Position numbers and translations under genes: made by a program. This document shows positions 36,301 to 45,180 of a stretch of 56,523 nucleotides of DNA, in pieces. The stretch is from Cyclobacteriaceae bacterium (GTDB taxonomy: Bacteria > Bacteroidota > Bacteroidia > Cytophagales > Cyclobacteriaceae): the NCBI GenBank assembly GCA_028278225.1, contig JANQEU010000052.1, positions 1 to 56,523 of the forward strand, in the 5' to 3' direction. Positions within the stretch are counted from its first letter, which is position 1. Every line of letters starts with the position of its first letter. The notes under the pieces are model-generated. The model made no database searches. It was not told the origin of the DNA and saw only the letters and a list, made by a program, of their open reading frames with translations.

Positions 36301-36566
36301 ACGATCTTGGCTCTATCGAAGTTGGAAAACTGGCTGATCTGATTGTTCTGGACAAAGATCCGCTGGAGGACATTCAAAATTCTCAGTATGTCATATTTAC
36401 GATGGCCAACGGACGTTTGTATGATACAGGTACCATGAACGAGATAGGGAATCGTGAAAAGCCAAGATCCAGATTTTTTTGGGAGATAGATGGGTACAAC
36501 GATAACTTTGACTGGCATGCAGTATCAAGTGGTGAGTTGAGACCCAATTGCGTTTGCGGTCATTAA
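33321..36566 (+). CDS. Secreted TolB-like propeller / amidohydrolase fusion
   Basis: The 1081-residue protein starts at ATG 33321 (MKLKGTTLILIFCIFSGHAQ, an evident signal peptide); the longer frame from 33252 would bury it. Residues about 35-640 hold PD40/WD40-like repeats (DVSPDDSEIVFDLLG, RFSPDGSKILFTSD, QISPDGKKLAFVR, RLSPDGKTLAFNA, SWSPDGATITYVTW). Residues about 650-1050 form an amidohydrolase with FTGGKIITMDG, the metal-binding HAH in IIDVHAHLRAFRFG, a later H in DGHTSIEHNVPV, and AATIHGAQYIG...SIEVGKLADLIVLD. The propeller probably guides substrate access. It is a common architecture in marine Bacteroidota; substrate (cyclic or N-acyl peptide) is unknown. GH20 follows after 25 bases. 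Confidence 0.93.
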   Translation: MKLKGTTLILIFCIFSGHAQDKWDVNTPASPNKQVQIQTDEGTWMSLDVSPDDSEIVFDLLGDIYKMPIGGGQAQVLREGHAFEVQPRFSPDGSKILFTSDAGGGDNIWMMNSDGSDAKQITKENFRLLNNAVWTPDGQYIVARKHFTSGRSLGAGEMWMYHTQGGNGVQLTKRKNDQQDVNEPYVGPEGRYVYFSEDMYPGGYFQYNKDPNSQIYVIKRYDMEKGKIEDVITGSGGAARPQISPDGKKLAFVRRVRTRSVLYVHDLATGIQRPVYDELSKDQQEAWAIFGIYPGFDWMSDNKTIIIWAKGKIRRIDTETGEGNDIPFEATATHTIVDALQFKQDPDPDKFMVNVARGSRLSPDGKTLAFNAAGYLWTKKMPNGKPKRLTSGTDFEFDPSWSPDGATITYVTWNDENKGSIMKIPSRGGTPAKLTVEKGMYRLPSFSNNGSKIVFYKEAGNSAMGYAYGKEPGIYWMSANGGNTNFVTNDGWNPSFNTRGDRIYYQKGGGLDKKIKSVNLRGEDERTHLKAKYANKFAISPDNKWLAFGELYNIYVMPFNDHGKTFDLSKDQKNFPLAKVTDDAGTEIQWSSSSDKLSWTLGSRHYTVELKNAFTFLEGSPDSVGDISKEVVDLNLELPTDRPDGVIAFTGGKIITMDGDRIIENGTIVVDGNRITAVGNSDDVAVPSGAKIYDISGKVLMPGIIDVHAHLRAFRFGMSPQKEWSYYANLAYGITATHDPSSNTEMSLSQSEMVRAGHMVGPRIYTTGTILYGADGDFKAVINKLEDAQFAVKRTKAYGTFSVKSYNQPRREQRQQVIQAARENEIMVYPEGGSTFFHNMTMILDGHTSIEHNVPVAPLHNDVLTLWENSNTANSPTLVVNYAGLSGEYYWYQTGNVWENEQLLKYTPRFVVDSRSRHRTMVPMEEYDNGHILTSQSLKKLVDRGVKIGVGGHGQLQGLGVHWEMWMLQQGGMTNFETLRAATIHGAQYIGMGDDLGSIEVGKLADLIVLDKDPLEDIQNSQYVIFTMANGRLYDTGTMNEIGNREKPRSRFFWEIDGYNDNFDWHAVSSGELRPNCVCGH

Positions 36567-36591
36567 CCAAAATATAAATACAAGTCCTATT

Positions 36592-38133
36592 ATGAGTAGA
36601 TTATTACTGACAATTACCGCATTAGGGTGTTTAATTTCTTGCGAAACCCGGACGCCCAAAGACCTTTCAAAGGAAAGCATTATTCCAAGACCTGCTTCGA
36701 TTACTGCGACTGGCAGTTCATTTCGTATTACCGGCAGCACCTCCATCGTAATAACCGAGGGAGATTCTGATCTGGAATGGGTTGGCCAATACCTTGCGGG
36801 CCTGCTTTCTGAATCCACGGGATTTGATATTGACCTTGTCGATGAAAACAAGGGATCAGAAAGCATAATTCTTAAAATAGATCCCGAGGGACCAATAGGA
36901 GAAGAGGGGTACGAATTGAACATTACTGAAGATGAATTGACTTTAACCGCGACGCAGCCGGCTGGTATATTTTATGGCATTCAAACAGTCAGACAGCTTC
37001 TCCCGGCTGGCATTGAATCATCGACTCCACAGGAAGGACCATGGGAAATAGCTACCGGAACAATCCTGGATAACCCAAGATATGGCTACAGAGGAGCCAT
37101 GCTGGATGTTGCGAGACATTTCTTCAGTGTGGAAGATGTCAAACGGTACATTGATTTTCTGGCTTATTACAAAATGAATGTATTGCACCTGCATCTTTCT
37201 GATGACCAGGGGTGGCGCATAGAAATTAAGTCCTGGCCCAACCTCACATCTCATGGAGGGAGTACTGAAGTCGGTGGTGGTGAAGGGGGATATTACACGC
37301 AGGATAACTACAGGGAAATAGTTAAATATGCCAATGACCGCTATATCACCATTGTTCCAGAGATCGATATGCCCGGTCATACGAATGCCGCCCTTGCCTC
37401 CTACGCTGAATTAAATTGTGATAATAAAGCAAGAGAACTCTATACTGGTACTGAAGTAGGGTTCAGCTCACTTTGCACAGACAAAGAGATCACTTACGAG
37501 TTTATCGATGATGTGATCCGCGAACTTTCGGAAATGACCCCCGGACCCTACTTCCATATCGGAGGAGATGAAAGTCACGCAACAAAAAAGGAGGATTACC
37601 TCTATTTTGTCGAAAGAGTCCAGTCAATTGTAAATAAGTATGGAAAGCGTATGATAGGATGGGATGAAACCGGTCAGACTCAATTGTTACCAAACTCGGT
37701 CGTGCAATTCTGGAATAGCAGTGAATATTCCCTTCAGGCCGTGGCCAAAGGGGCAAAGGTGATCATGTCTCCGGCCAAGAAAACATATATGGACATGAAA
37801 TACGATTCCACGACGAGTTTGGGGTATGACTGGGCCGCCTATATCGAAGTGGATGATGGTTATCAATGGGACCCGGCTGAATACGTGGACGGGTTGACAG
37901 ATGAAAACATTCTCGGAGTAGAGGCGCCGCTTTGGTCCGAAACCGTCACTAATATGGAAGAAATTGAATACATGGTTTTTCCCAGGCTGCCGGGATATGC
38001 TGAAATCGGCTGGACATCTGCTGTACTAAGAGATTGGGAAAATTACAGCGAAAGATTGAGCAATCATGGCGATCGGTTCGAGGCTATGGAAATCGATTTT
38101 TATCGGTCGGAACTTGTCCCATGGGATAAGTAG
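36592..38133 (+). CDS. Beta-N-acetylhexosaminidase, glycoside hydrolase family 20 (lipoprotein)
   Basis: The 513-residue enzyme releases terminal N-acetylglucosamine or N-acetylgalactosamine from glycans such as chitin or peptidoglycan fragments. A lipoprotein signal ends in LISC (Cys17), so membrane anchoring is likely. A GH20b domain (about 28-155) precedes the catalytic barrel (about 163-500: YRGAMLDVARHFFSVEDVKRYID, HLHLSDDQGWRIEIKSWP, PEIDMPGHTNAAL). The catalytic Asp-Glu pair is visible in HIGGDESHA (D326, E327), and the tryptophan subsite in MIGWDE and PLWSETV. It lies 25 bp after the amidohydrolase and is probably cotranscribed. There is no T9SS tail. Confidence 0.95.
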   Translation: MSRLLLTITALGCLISCETRTPKDLSKESIIPRPASITATGSSFRITGSTSIVITEGDSDLEWVGQYLAGLLSESTGFDIDLVDENKGSESIILKIDPEGPIGEEGYELNITEDELTLTATQPAGIFYGIQTVRQLLPAGIESSTPQEGPWEIATGTILDNPRYGYRGAMLDVARHFFSVEDVKRYIDFLAYYKMNVLHLHLSDDQGWRIEIKSWPNLTSHGGSTEVGGGEGGYYTQDNYREIVKYANDRYITIVPEIDMPGHTNAALASYAELNCDNKARELYTGTEVGFSSLCTDKEITYEFIDDVIRELSEMTPGPYFHIGGDESHATKKEDYLYFVERVQSIVNKYGKRMIGWDETGQTQLLPNSVVQFWNSSEYSLQAVAKGAKVIMSPAKKTYMDMKYDSTTSLGYDWAAYIEVDDGYQWDPAEYVDGLTDENILGVEAPLWSETVTNMEEIEYMVFPRLPGYAEIGWTSAVLRDWENYSERLSNHGDRFEAMEIDFYRSELVPWDK

Positions 38134-38158
38134 AATAGCCAGAGTTTAATTAACCGTT

Positions 38159-38190
38159 ATTCCTGATGGAGCGTAGCGGAGTTCAGGAAT
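38159..38190. repeat. Palindromic intergenic repeat
   Basis: ATTCCTGA (38159-38166) and TCAGGAAT (38183-38190) form a perfect 8-bp inverted repeat around TGGAGCGTAGCGGAGT. It lies 26 bp after the GH20 stop and could act as a terminator as well as a repeat. Confidence 0.55.
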
Positions 38191-38629
38191 CTCACTTCAC
38201 TCATCGATTTATTCAATAAATTTCGCAACGATACTCTTGCTAGCGTCTTTCAACAATTTTTATCCCGAGCTCAGGTTAGAATAGGGTCTGAAGGATAATT
38301 CCTGGTCATTTCTGCTCATTCTTAGAACAATTTTATCCGCGGATAGTTATTCCGCTGATCATCTTTCTGATCGATAAAATACCGGGTTGACAGGCCCTTT
38401 AAGCGGTGGCCATTCGCTGATTTCGGTAAATGGATTGATTGGTTTGATCACTTTACACGTGGGTTGTCCAAAGCAACCATATACTTGCTGTTAACCTAAA
38501 TCCCGGCATCCCTGTTCGTTCGAAAATTCCCTGAGGTATTCGGAAATAGGATTGGGAGTCGGGATTTACATGTAACCCAGCCGGAATAATGAAACCCCCT
38601 CAAATTTTTCTTTTAGCTACCATATCCCC

Positions 38630-38637
38630 TACTTTTG
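38630..38637 (+). promoter_or_regulatory. Possible -7 element for DAHP synthase
   Basis: TACTTTTG fits TAnnTTTG and is 28 bp before the ATG. No TTG sits at the right distance upstream, so this is only a half-match. Confidence 0.3.
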
Positions 38638-38665
38638 TGCCCTTAAAATTGAAATCAGGGAAGCA

Positions 38666-39724
38666 ATGATAATCCCCAAGGAGTCGAAATTAACAGCGGA
38701 ACAATTATCTGAAGTAAAAGGTATTGTTGAGGAGTATGGATGTAAGCTACAGACAATAGTAGGTCATCATCGTACTATTTATGCAGTTTTAGGGGAGGAG
38801 CGCAAGACCATCATGGTCAATCGGATCCTGGGGCTTGATTTCATTGACAGGTTTGATGCGGTCGATTCCCCATTCAAGTTGATGGACATACACTCGGAAT
38901 TGTCTTATCACAAACTGAAAATCGGATCGGTAACAGTAGGTGAAGAGCCTTTGATCATTGCCGGACATTGTACGGTAGACCCCAAAAACCCCAATCTTTT
39001 CATCGAAACCGCTCATGCAGTAAAAGAAGCAGGTGCAAGCGCCTTGAGAGGGGGCGTCTGGAAGCCCAGGACCATGCCCTACTCATTTCAGGGGGAGGAC
39101 AGCTCCATCGAAATTATCCTGGAAGCGCGTGAGCAAACCGGATTGCCTATAGACACTGAGGTTATGGATGACCATCAACTCAAAGTAGCCCTCAACGCCA
39201 AGGTGGACATTCTGCAGGTCGGAGCGCGAAATGCATTGAACTATTCTTTATTGCGAAAAATTGGAGAAACAACCCAGGAAAGTGGGACTGCCGTTTTACT
39301 GAAACGTTCAATCGGAATGGGGCCAATAAACGAATTCATCGCTGCCGCCGAGTACATTGTTGCTGCCGGAAACGCTGACGTCATGCTATGCCCGCGAGGA
39401 ACTCAACCCACTATAGACGGATACAGGAATTATCCCGACGAGTCCATAACTCCAATTCTTAAAGAAAGAACCTGGGCACCGGTGATCGTAGACCCGTCCC
39501 ACTCTGTTGGCAGGGCGCATTATGTACCTTCTGCTGCGATGGCGGCCATGTCTTATGGAGCAGATGGAATTGTTGTCGAAACTCACATTAATCCAAAAGT
39601 CGGCATCGGAGACGATCCGAAGCAGGCCATCAGACCGGATGACCTGAAGCAATTGATTTCCGGCATCAATGAGATCTGGGAAATACGCAAAAACTACCGG
39701 GCCCAGAAGATTGCGGTGGGCTGA
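38666..39724 (+). CDS. 3-deoxy-7-phosphoheptulonate (DAHP) synthase-like enzyme, type I beta, with N-terminal ferredoxin-like domain
   Basis: The 352-residue protein belongs to the family condensing phosphoenolpyruvate and erythrose 4-phosphate in the first step of the shikimate pathway. An N-terminal ferredoxin-like regulatory domain (about 1-75) is followed by the barrel. Conserved parts are the metal Cys102, LRGGVWKPRTMPYSFQG (127-143), LLKR (211-214), VDPSHSVGR (275-283, metal His279) and VETHINP (about 304). Two motifs differ from the usual forms: AGPCS is AGHCT (99-103), and LCERG is LCPRG (241-245), followed by TQPTIDGYRNYPDES. Activity is likely but substrate use could differ. No other shikimate genes are nearby. 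Confidence 0.85.
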   Translation: MIIPKESKLTAEQLSEVKGIVEEYGCKLQTIVGHHRTIYAVLGEERKTIMVNRILGLDFIDRFDAVDSPFKLMDIHSELSYHKLKIGSVTVGEEPLIIAGHCTVDPKNPNLFIETAHAVKEAGASALRGGVWKPRTMPYSFQGEDSSIEIILEAREQTGLPIDTEVMDDHQLKVALNAKVDILQVGARNALNYSLLRKIGETTQESGTAVLLKRSIGMGPINEFIAAAEYIVAAGNADVMLCPRGTQPTIDGYRNYPDESITPILKERTWAPVIVDPSHSVGRAHYVPSAAMAAMSYGADGIVVETHINPKVGIGDDPKQAIRPDDLKQLISGINEIWEIRKNYRAQKIAVG

Positions 39725-39811
39725 GGCGCTTTGTCCGGGAATATATTTCGAATCCTTTTTAAGGTGACCTACCAAATCCAGTACTTGTGACTGGTCTAAT
39801 TTGACCTGCGC

Positions 39812-40816
39812 ATGTTCGACACGGTCGGTGACCGCTTTCTATTTCGGATTAATATTGACAAATTGCGGGAATCCATGAAAGATATTGCAGGATACATAAG
39901 AGAGTATATCACAAACTATTTCCACGCCAGGTTTTACCTTCTCACCGCAATTTTTCTGGCCGTCTGCATTTTTCTCAATTACTACTTCAATATCGATGAA
40001 AATTTCTTTGACCAGTTTGAGCGCACCTTGCTTGACTGGCCGGTAATGTCCGCCCTGGAGGCTTTTCCTTTTCTTGTCACCTGCCTTTTTTTATACCTCC
40101 TTTCATTGAATAAGCAATGGCTCAGATCGAAGGATTTTTGGGTAAGATTTGCAATCGGTTTTGGTATTCTGGGATTCAGCCGTGGATTTTATTATCACCA
40201 ACTGCTTTTCGATGGGTGGGAGGCAGCTGATTCTTATTTTCTGAAAAGGTCCCTGTACTGGGCAAGTAGCCTGGTTCATACTGTTTTCCCGCTGATTGTG
40301 GTCAGTCTTCTGATGGAAAAAGGAGAAGACCGTAATTTTTATGGCCTTATCAGGAAAAAGTTCAACTGGAAACCTTACGCTATATTACTGTTGATAGCTG
40401 CATTTTTCATTGCTATCGGATCTTTTCTCGGTGAAATACAGAGCTACTATCCCAGGTATACCAAATCAGGCGGCGCGGCCTTTGCCACCAACAATGGGAT
40501 CGGCGAATGGATAAGTGTTTTGATTTATGAATTGGCGTACGGATCAAATTTTATTTCCGTGGAAATGGTTTTTCGCGGTTACCTGGTCATGGCTTTCAGC
40601 CGTATTTTGGGTGGATATGTTGTCGTGGCGATGGTTACTTCGTATTGTTTTCTCCACTTTGGCAAACCTCTCGGGGAAACGATCAGCTCCGTTTTCGGTG
40701 GCTATATCCTGGGGATCATCTCGCTCTACACACGGAACATTTGGGGCGGTATCTGGATACACGTGGGAGTAGCCTGGCTCATGGAGCTTTTTGCTTATCT
40801 GCAAAATCAGTATTAA
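39812..40816 (+). CDS. CPBP family intramembrane protease
   Basis: The 334-residue protein has about eight hydrophobic segments and the CPBP/Abi motifs: EMVFRG (E251, R255), HFGKPLGE (H282) and the later GGYILGIIS. Related proteins are intramembrane endopeptidases, some involved in prenylated peptide processing or bacteriocin immunity. The usual EExxxR motif reads VExxxR here, one glutamate missing. An internal ATG at 39875 (MKDIAGYIREY) is an alternative start nearer to the first helix. Context (DAHP synthase before, stress protein after) gives no hint of the substrate. Confidence 0.85.
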   Translation: MFDTVGDRFLFRINIDKLRESMKDIAGYIREYITNYFHARFYLLTAIFLAVCIFLNYYFNIDENFFDQFERTLLDWPVMSALEAFPFLVTCLFLYLLSLNKQWLRSKDFWVRFAIGFGILGFSRGFYYHQLLFDGWEAADSYFLKRSLYWASSLVHTVFPLIVVSLLMEKGEDRNFYGLIRKKFNWKPYAILLLIAAFFIAIGSFLGEIQSYYPRYTKSGGAAFATNNGIGEWISVLIYELAYGSNFISVEMVFRGYLVMAFSRILGGYVVVAMVTSYCFLHFGKPLGETISSVFGGYILGIISLYTRNIWGGIWIHVGVAWLMELFAYLQNQY

Positions 40817-40969
40817 CCGGGCTGGTACAGGAACACGATGAGAGCTTAATTGACGTAATATAGGCGGACCAGACTTCTGCGTTGCAAATTTTAATTATGT
40901 CCACATTTGGCTAAGCCGAGCTTGTAGGCTATATTTTAATTCGGATAATTTCGGTAATAACTTCTGATT

Positions 40970-41905
40970 ATGAATATAAACACGGCATATCCTATTCGAA
41001 GGGTGTTGGTGGCTGTCGATCTCACAAGCCACGATGAATCCCTGGTACAATACATTTCCAAGGTGTCTCACCTCACGGAGCTGGATTGCATTTATTTTTT
41101 ACACGTTGTAAATACATTAAATCTACCCGAGGAGATCGTGGCAAAATACCCGGATCTTGTCGCTCCTGTTGATGAATCTATTGAGAAAAACATACAATTT
41201 ACAATAGACCATTTCGGGAATCTGCCAAAAACAATCCGGTTGGAAATTCTGGTCAGGGAAGGCAACCCTACGAAGGAGATCCTGAAGGCAGTTCAACAAA
41301 AGGAAATTGACCTGTTGGTAGTAGGTCGAAAAAGTGATGAGGAAGCAAATCTCAATATTTTGGAAAAGACTATCAGGGCGGCATCGTGTTCGATATCGGT
41401 TATTCCGGAATACTTGCCTGATATATTGAGAAAGGTACTGGTGCCAATGGATTTTTCTGAAAATTCATTGATGGCTTTAGATCGGGCGCGGATGTTTACA
41501 GAAAAGTTTCCGGGATTAGAGGTTTTGACGGTACACGGCTATGAAGTGCCCACCGGATACACCAAGGTGGGTAAAACGTTTGGGGAGTTTTCTGAAATCA
41601 TGAAGAAAAATGCTGAAAAGGAGATGGAATTATTTATCAGGAAATACGAGGTGAACATGCCAAATCTTGAAGCCCATTATATCCGCTCAAAGAAGAAAAA
41701 TCTACCAAGTGCTATCTATCAGTTCGCTGCAGCAAATAATATTGATGCGATTATTATTGGTTCCCGGGGCAGAGACTCTATTTCACATCTGATCCTTGGG
41801 AGCGTGGCCGAAGGACTGATCGACCATGACCAGTATATGCCTTTGATTATCACTAAAAGCAAGACCGATCATATGAACTTACTGGATACTTTGAAAGAGA
41901 TCTAG
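40970..41905 (+). CDS. Universal stress protein, two tandem UspA domains
   Basis: The 311-residue cytoplasmic protein consists of two UspA-like domains (about 8-145 and 155-300). The first shows RRVLVAVDLTSHDESLVQYIS and DLLVVGRKSD; the second shows RKVLVPMDFSENSLMALDRA and AIIIGSRGRDSISHLILGSVAEGLI. The second carries a full nucleotide-binding G-x2-G-x9-G-S type loop, the first a degenerate one. Tandem USPs are usually induced in stress or stationary phase. It ends with a hairpin at 41947 before a convergent gene. Confidence 0.93.
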   Translation: MNINTAYPIRRVLVAVDLTSHDESLVQYISKVSHLTELDCIYFLHVVNTLNLPEEIVAKYPDLVAPVDESIEKNIQFTIDHFGNLPKTIRLEILVREGNPTKEILKAVQQKEIDLLVVGRKSDEEANLNILEKTIRAASCSISVIPEYLPDILRKVLVPMDFSENSLMALDRARMFTEKFPGLEVLTVHGYEVPTGYTKVGKTFGEFSEIMKKNAEKEMELFIRKYEVNMPNLEAHYIRSKKKNLPSAIYQFAAANNIDAIIIGSRGRDSISHLILGSVAEGLIDHDQYMPLIITKSKTDHMNLLDTLKEI

Positions 41906-41946
41906 TCCCCTCGCGCAAATTATAATCAACCGTCATTCCAGTCCCG

Positions 41947-41975
41947 GCTCTCGCAAGTTTGAAACTTGCAAGAGC
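41947..41975. terminator. Near-perfect hairpin between convergent genes
   Basis: The arms 41947-41960 and 41962-41975 pair at 13 of 14 positions (GCTCTCGCAAGTTT against AAACTTGCAAGAGC) around one base. It lies between two convergent stops and is probably a bidirectional terminator or a repeat element. Confidence 0.6.
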
Positions 41976-41991
41976 GAAGGGGGCTATACAT

Positions 41992-44900
41992 TTAGTTGTC
42001 CAAAATGATTGCAGGCAAACCTGAACTTTTATAAAGGTCATTAAATGCCTTCATCTCAACGGAAATTATCTGATCTCTGACCGTCGCATATTCAGCCCAC
42101 TCCGATTTCAGATCCCTGAGTCTGTCAGTGGCACCTTTGGTAACCGTTGGATCTGCCTGATCAATATAACTTTTCAGGTTCATCAATTCGGCATTTAGCT
42201 GGTTCCCGTAATTAATGACGTCCTGAAAGGTCTTTTGCTTTGGCTGTATCAGTTCTTTTTCCCACTCATCAATTTTCCCGATGATTGCGTCGGCAGTATC
42301 AATCAGATCTTTTGCCTCCTCTTTGCCTTCCAGTAATGATTTGTAAGATTTCAGTTGATCCCGTGCCGACCGCATAGTGTTGACGGACTCATGGATCTCG
42401 GCAATCGTTCCTTCGATATTGGACAATACCCTCTGCTGAATGGCATACACTTCCTCCGAAACTGCAATCCGCGGGTCAGCTTTAATCGTGGCTTTTGTTT
42501 CGACCGAGTCACCCTGCAGGATCAGTCGCAAGGTATATGCTCCCGGACCAACAGTACTTCCCCTGTAGTCTCCATAGGAAAATACCTTCTCTACTGACGG
42601 CAAGGTCTCCTTTCTAAAGTCCCATGTAAACCGGTTGATCCCCTTTTTTGATGGAAGGACCTGTGGTTTGGGAGGACCTCCCGGCCAGGATTTGAAATCT
42701 TCATTTTCTTGATTGCTGTATGTTCTGATCGTTTTTCCATCCGCAATCACTTTTAGCATCAGTTCGACAGTATCTTTTTCGCTCGACAGATAATAATCGA
42801 ATGTGACTCCCTCCCTGGGGTTTTGTCCCCAGCCAGGTACAAATTCATCGCTTGAACCTCCAAATAACCGGTAAGTATCTTTCGGCTTGTATATCGCAAT
42901 ACTGTCACCACCAAAGCTTCCTTTTGTTTGCTGAATGGCTCCCAGGTCGTCCAGAACCCAAAAAGAGCGCCCGGCAGTAGCCGCCACAAGGTCACTATCC
43001 TGGATGATCAGGTCATTTATGGGAACAACCGGCAGGTTTAATTGCAGCTTTTGCCAGAACCCGCCGTCATCAAACGAAACATAAAGACCGGTTTCTGTTC
43101 CGGCATACAACAAACCTTTTACTTTCGGATCTTCTCTGACGACGCGAACAAAGGTCTGTGCTCCTTCAATTCCGTTGTTGATCCTGGTCCAGGAAGCTCC
43201 GTAATCCGCAGTTTTGTAAATGTGAGGCGTCAGATCGTTGAACTTGTATCGCATCACAGCGATGTAGGCTGTCCCCGGATCATGAGGTGAAACTTCAATC
43301 GAATTGATGATCGACTCCGGCAATCCAGGAGGTGTAACATTGCTCCAATTTTCCCCTCCATCCCGGGTAATATGAACCAGACCATCATCCGATCCGGCCC
43401 ATAAGGTACCTTTTTCATGAGGCGATTCCACCAGATACATGATCGTATTGTAGTTTTCCCCCCCGGCTGCTTCATTTGTATACGGTCCTCCGCCAGGTCC
43501 CTGTTTGGTTTCATCATCTCTGGTCAGGTCAGGGCTCACCACTTCCCAGTTTATGCCACCATCTATTGTCTTAAACACTACATTTCCCGCGTGATAGATG
43601 GTATTTCGATCATGAGGTGAAGAAATGATGGGTGCGTTCCAGTTGAACCTGTACTTGAAATCCTTTGGGACATTTCCAAGGGCCAGTTCCGGGTATTCCT
43701 TGATAGCTTTTCCTTCCGCATTAAGTTTGGTCCATCTTTCTATGATGCCCTGATAGCAACCGCCGTAGACCACGACAGGATTGTCGGGATCAAATGCCAG
43801 ATATGCACTCTCGCAACCTGCCACAGAGTACCAGTCTTTCCAGCCAATCCCGCGGCCATTTGTCCTGCTGGCAATGGCGATGGAGGAATTGTCCTGCTGT
43901 CCACCATAAACGAAGTATGGTACCTGGCTATCAGTTATAACCCGGTAAAATTGGGATGTGGGTTGATTCTGTTGCGTGGACCAGCTCTTTCCTCCATTGA
44001 AAGAAACATTCGCGCCTCCATCGTTGGAATTGATCATAATTTGATTATTGGCGGGATTGATCCAGAGATGGTGGTTGTCGCCGTGGGGTGTTGCGACTCT
44101 CGTAAAAGATTTTCCGCCATCAATCGATTTCATGGTTGGTGCGTTGAGCACCCAAACCTCATTTTCATCCAGAGGGTCGGCAAAGATCTCCATGTAATAC
44201 CATGATCTGGTGATATTGGTCCGATCCCGGTTGACCTGTGACCATTTTTTCCCGCCATCGTCTGAGCGATAAACGCCGCTTTTATCTCCCTCCGCCTCTA
44301 TGACCGCAAACACGCGGTCAGGATTCGCCCTGGAAATGGAAATTCCTGACTTGCCAAATTCCCCAGGCAGTCCCTCTTCGAGCCGCTCCCAGTTTTCTCC
44401 GGAATCTGTCGACTTGTACAAACCCGAATTTGGACCGCCGGAAGATACAGTCCAGGGATACCGTTGGTGCTGCCACATGGCTGCATACAGGATCCGCGGA
44501 TTGGTCATATCCATCGATAGTGATGAAGCACCTGTGTTATCAGCCACAAAAAGCACCTTTCTCCAGTTCTTTCCTCCATCCGTGGTTTTGTAGATACCCC
44601 GGTCCGGTGCAGGTCCGTATAAAGCTCCCTGAACCGAAACGAATACAATATCCGGATCATCAGGATGGATCACGACATCCGAGATATGCATGGATTTTTT
44701 TAATCCTACGTGTATCCAGGTTTTCCCGGCATCAGTGGATTTGTAGACGCCATCGCCACTTGAAGTCATCACACCACGCACTGCATGTTCACCCATTCCC
44801 ACATAAACCACATTTGGATCAGATTCCGCAACTGCAATGGCTCCCACTGACCCGGTCTCAAAAAAACCGTCCGAAATATTTTTCCATGTGATCCCGGCGT

Positions 44901-45141
44901 CGACCGTTTTCCAAACGCCGCCTCCCGTTCCTCCCATGTAATAGGTCATGGGATCGGAAACAACTCCTGATGAGGCCACACTTCTTCCACCTCTGAACGG
45001 ACCGATATTCCTCCATTTGAGTCCTGCGAACAATTCCTCATCCACAGGTTTCGGGACAGGAGAACTGCTTCTTCGCCGTTGAGCGAATAATAACGTTGGG
45101 AATATTAGCAGGACAATCAGGATGTACTTCTGGTATTTCAT
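41992..45141 (-). CDS. Secreted sortilin/BNR-type beta-propeller protein (VPS10-like), large form
   Basis: The 1049-residue protein has a signal peptide (about 1-20, ending LFAQ) and a long array of propeller blades, with Asp-box repeats such as [60 protein letters not shown] and [15 protein letters not shown] up to about residue 690. The beginning [19 protein letters not shown] is shared by many Bacteroidota 'glycosyl hydrolase BNR' proteins. The tail (about 700-1049) has a beta domain and a helical end ([18 protein letters not shown]), and lacks sialidase catalytic residues and a T9SS tail. A binding or scaffold role is more likely than hydrolysis. The M14 gene lies 39 bp upstream on the same strand, so both should be cotranscribed. 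Confidence 0.88.
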   Translation of the reverse strand: MKYQKYILIVLLIFPTLLFAQRRRSSSPVPKPVDEELFAGLKWRNIGPFRGGRSVASSGVVSDPMTYYMGGTGGGVWKTVDAGITWKNISDGFFETGSVGAIAVAESDPNVVYVGMGEHAVRGVMTSSGDGVYKSTDAGKTWIHVGLKKSMHISDVVIHPDDPDIVFVSVQGALYGPAPDRGIYKTTDGGKNWRKVLFVADNTGASSLSMDMTNPRILYAAMWQHQRYPWTVSSGGPNSGLYKSTDSGENWERLEEGLPGEFGKSGISISRANPDRVFAVIEAEGDKSGVYRSDDGGKKWSQVNRDRTNITRSWYYMEIFADPLDENEVWVLNAPTMKSIDGGKSFTRVATPHGDNHHLWINPANNQIMINSNDGGANVSFNGGKSWSTQQNQPTSQFYRVITDSQVPYFVYGGQQDNSSIAIASRTNGRGIGWKDWYSVAGCESAYLAFDPDNPVVVYGGCYQGIIERWTKLNAEGKAIKEYPELALGNVPKDFKYRFNWNAPIISSPHDRNTIYHAGNVVFKTIDGGINWEVVSPDLTRDDETKQGPGGGPYTNEAAGGENYNTIMYLVESPHEKGTLWAGSDDGLVHITRDGGENWSNVTPPGLPESIINSIEVSPHDPGTAYIAVMRYKFNDLTPHIYKTADYGASWTRINNGIEGAQTFVRVVREDPKVKGLLYAGTETGLYVSFDDGGFWQKLQLNLPVVPINDLIIQDSDLVAATAGRSFWVLDDLGAIQQTKGSFGGDSIAIYKPKDTYRLFGGSSDEFVPGWGQNPREGVTFDYYLSSEKDTVELMLKVIADGKTIRTYSNQENEDFKSWPGGPPKPQVLPSKKGINRFTWDFRKETLPSVEKVFSYGDYRGSTVGPGAYTLRLILQGDSVETKATIKADPRIAVSEEVYAIQQRVLSNIEGTIAEIHESVNTMRSARDQLKSYKSLLEGKEEAKDLIDTADAIIGKIDEWEKELIQPKQKTFQDVINYGNQLNAELMNLKSYIDQADPTVTKGATDRLRDLKSEWAEYATVRDQIISVEMKAFNDLYKSSGLPAIILDN

Positions 45142-45180
45142 TTTTTTAATCAGGTTGACAAGATCTATTCAGAGAACAAT

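Larger units (their letters stand above)
38134..38665. other. Long gene-free stretch
   Basis: This 532-bp region holds no convincing gene. It starts with a palindromic repeat (38159-38190) and ends with a possible -7 element for the DAHP synthase. The middle shows no long palindrome or repeat that I can see. It may hold a small RNA or degraded repeat sequence, but nothing supports either. Confidence 0.5.

Noticed and set aside
44430-44891. 153-codon plus-strand frame within the sortilin-like gene
   Set aside because: It is antisense shadow of repeated Asp-box blades; its His/Arg/Pro/Ser-rich composition follows from the repeat sequence.
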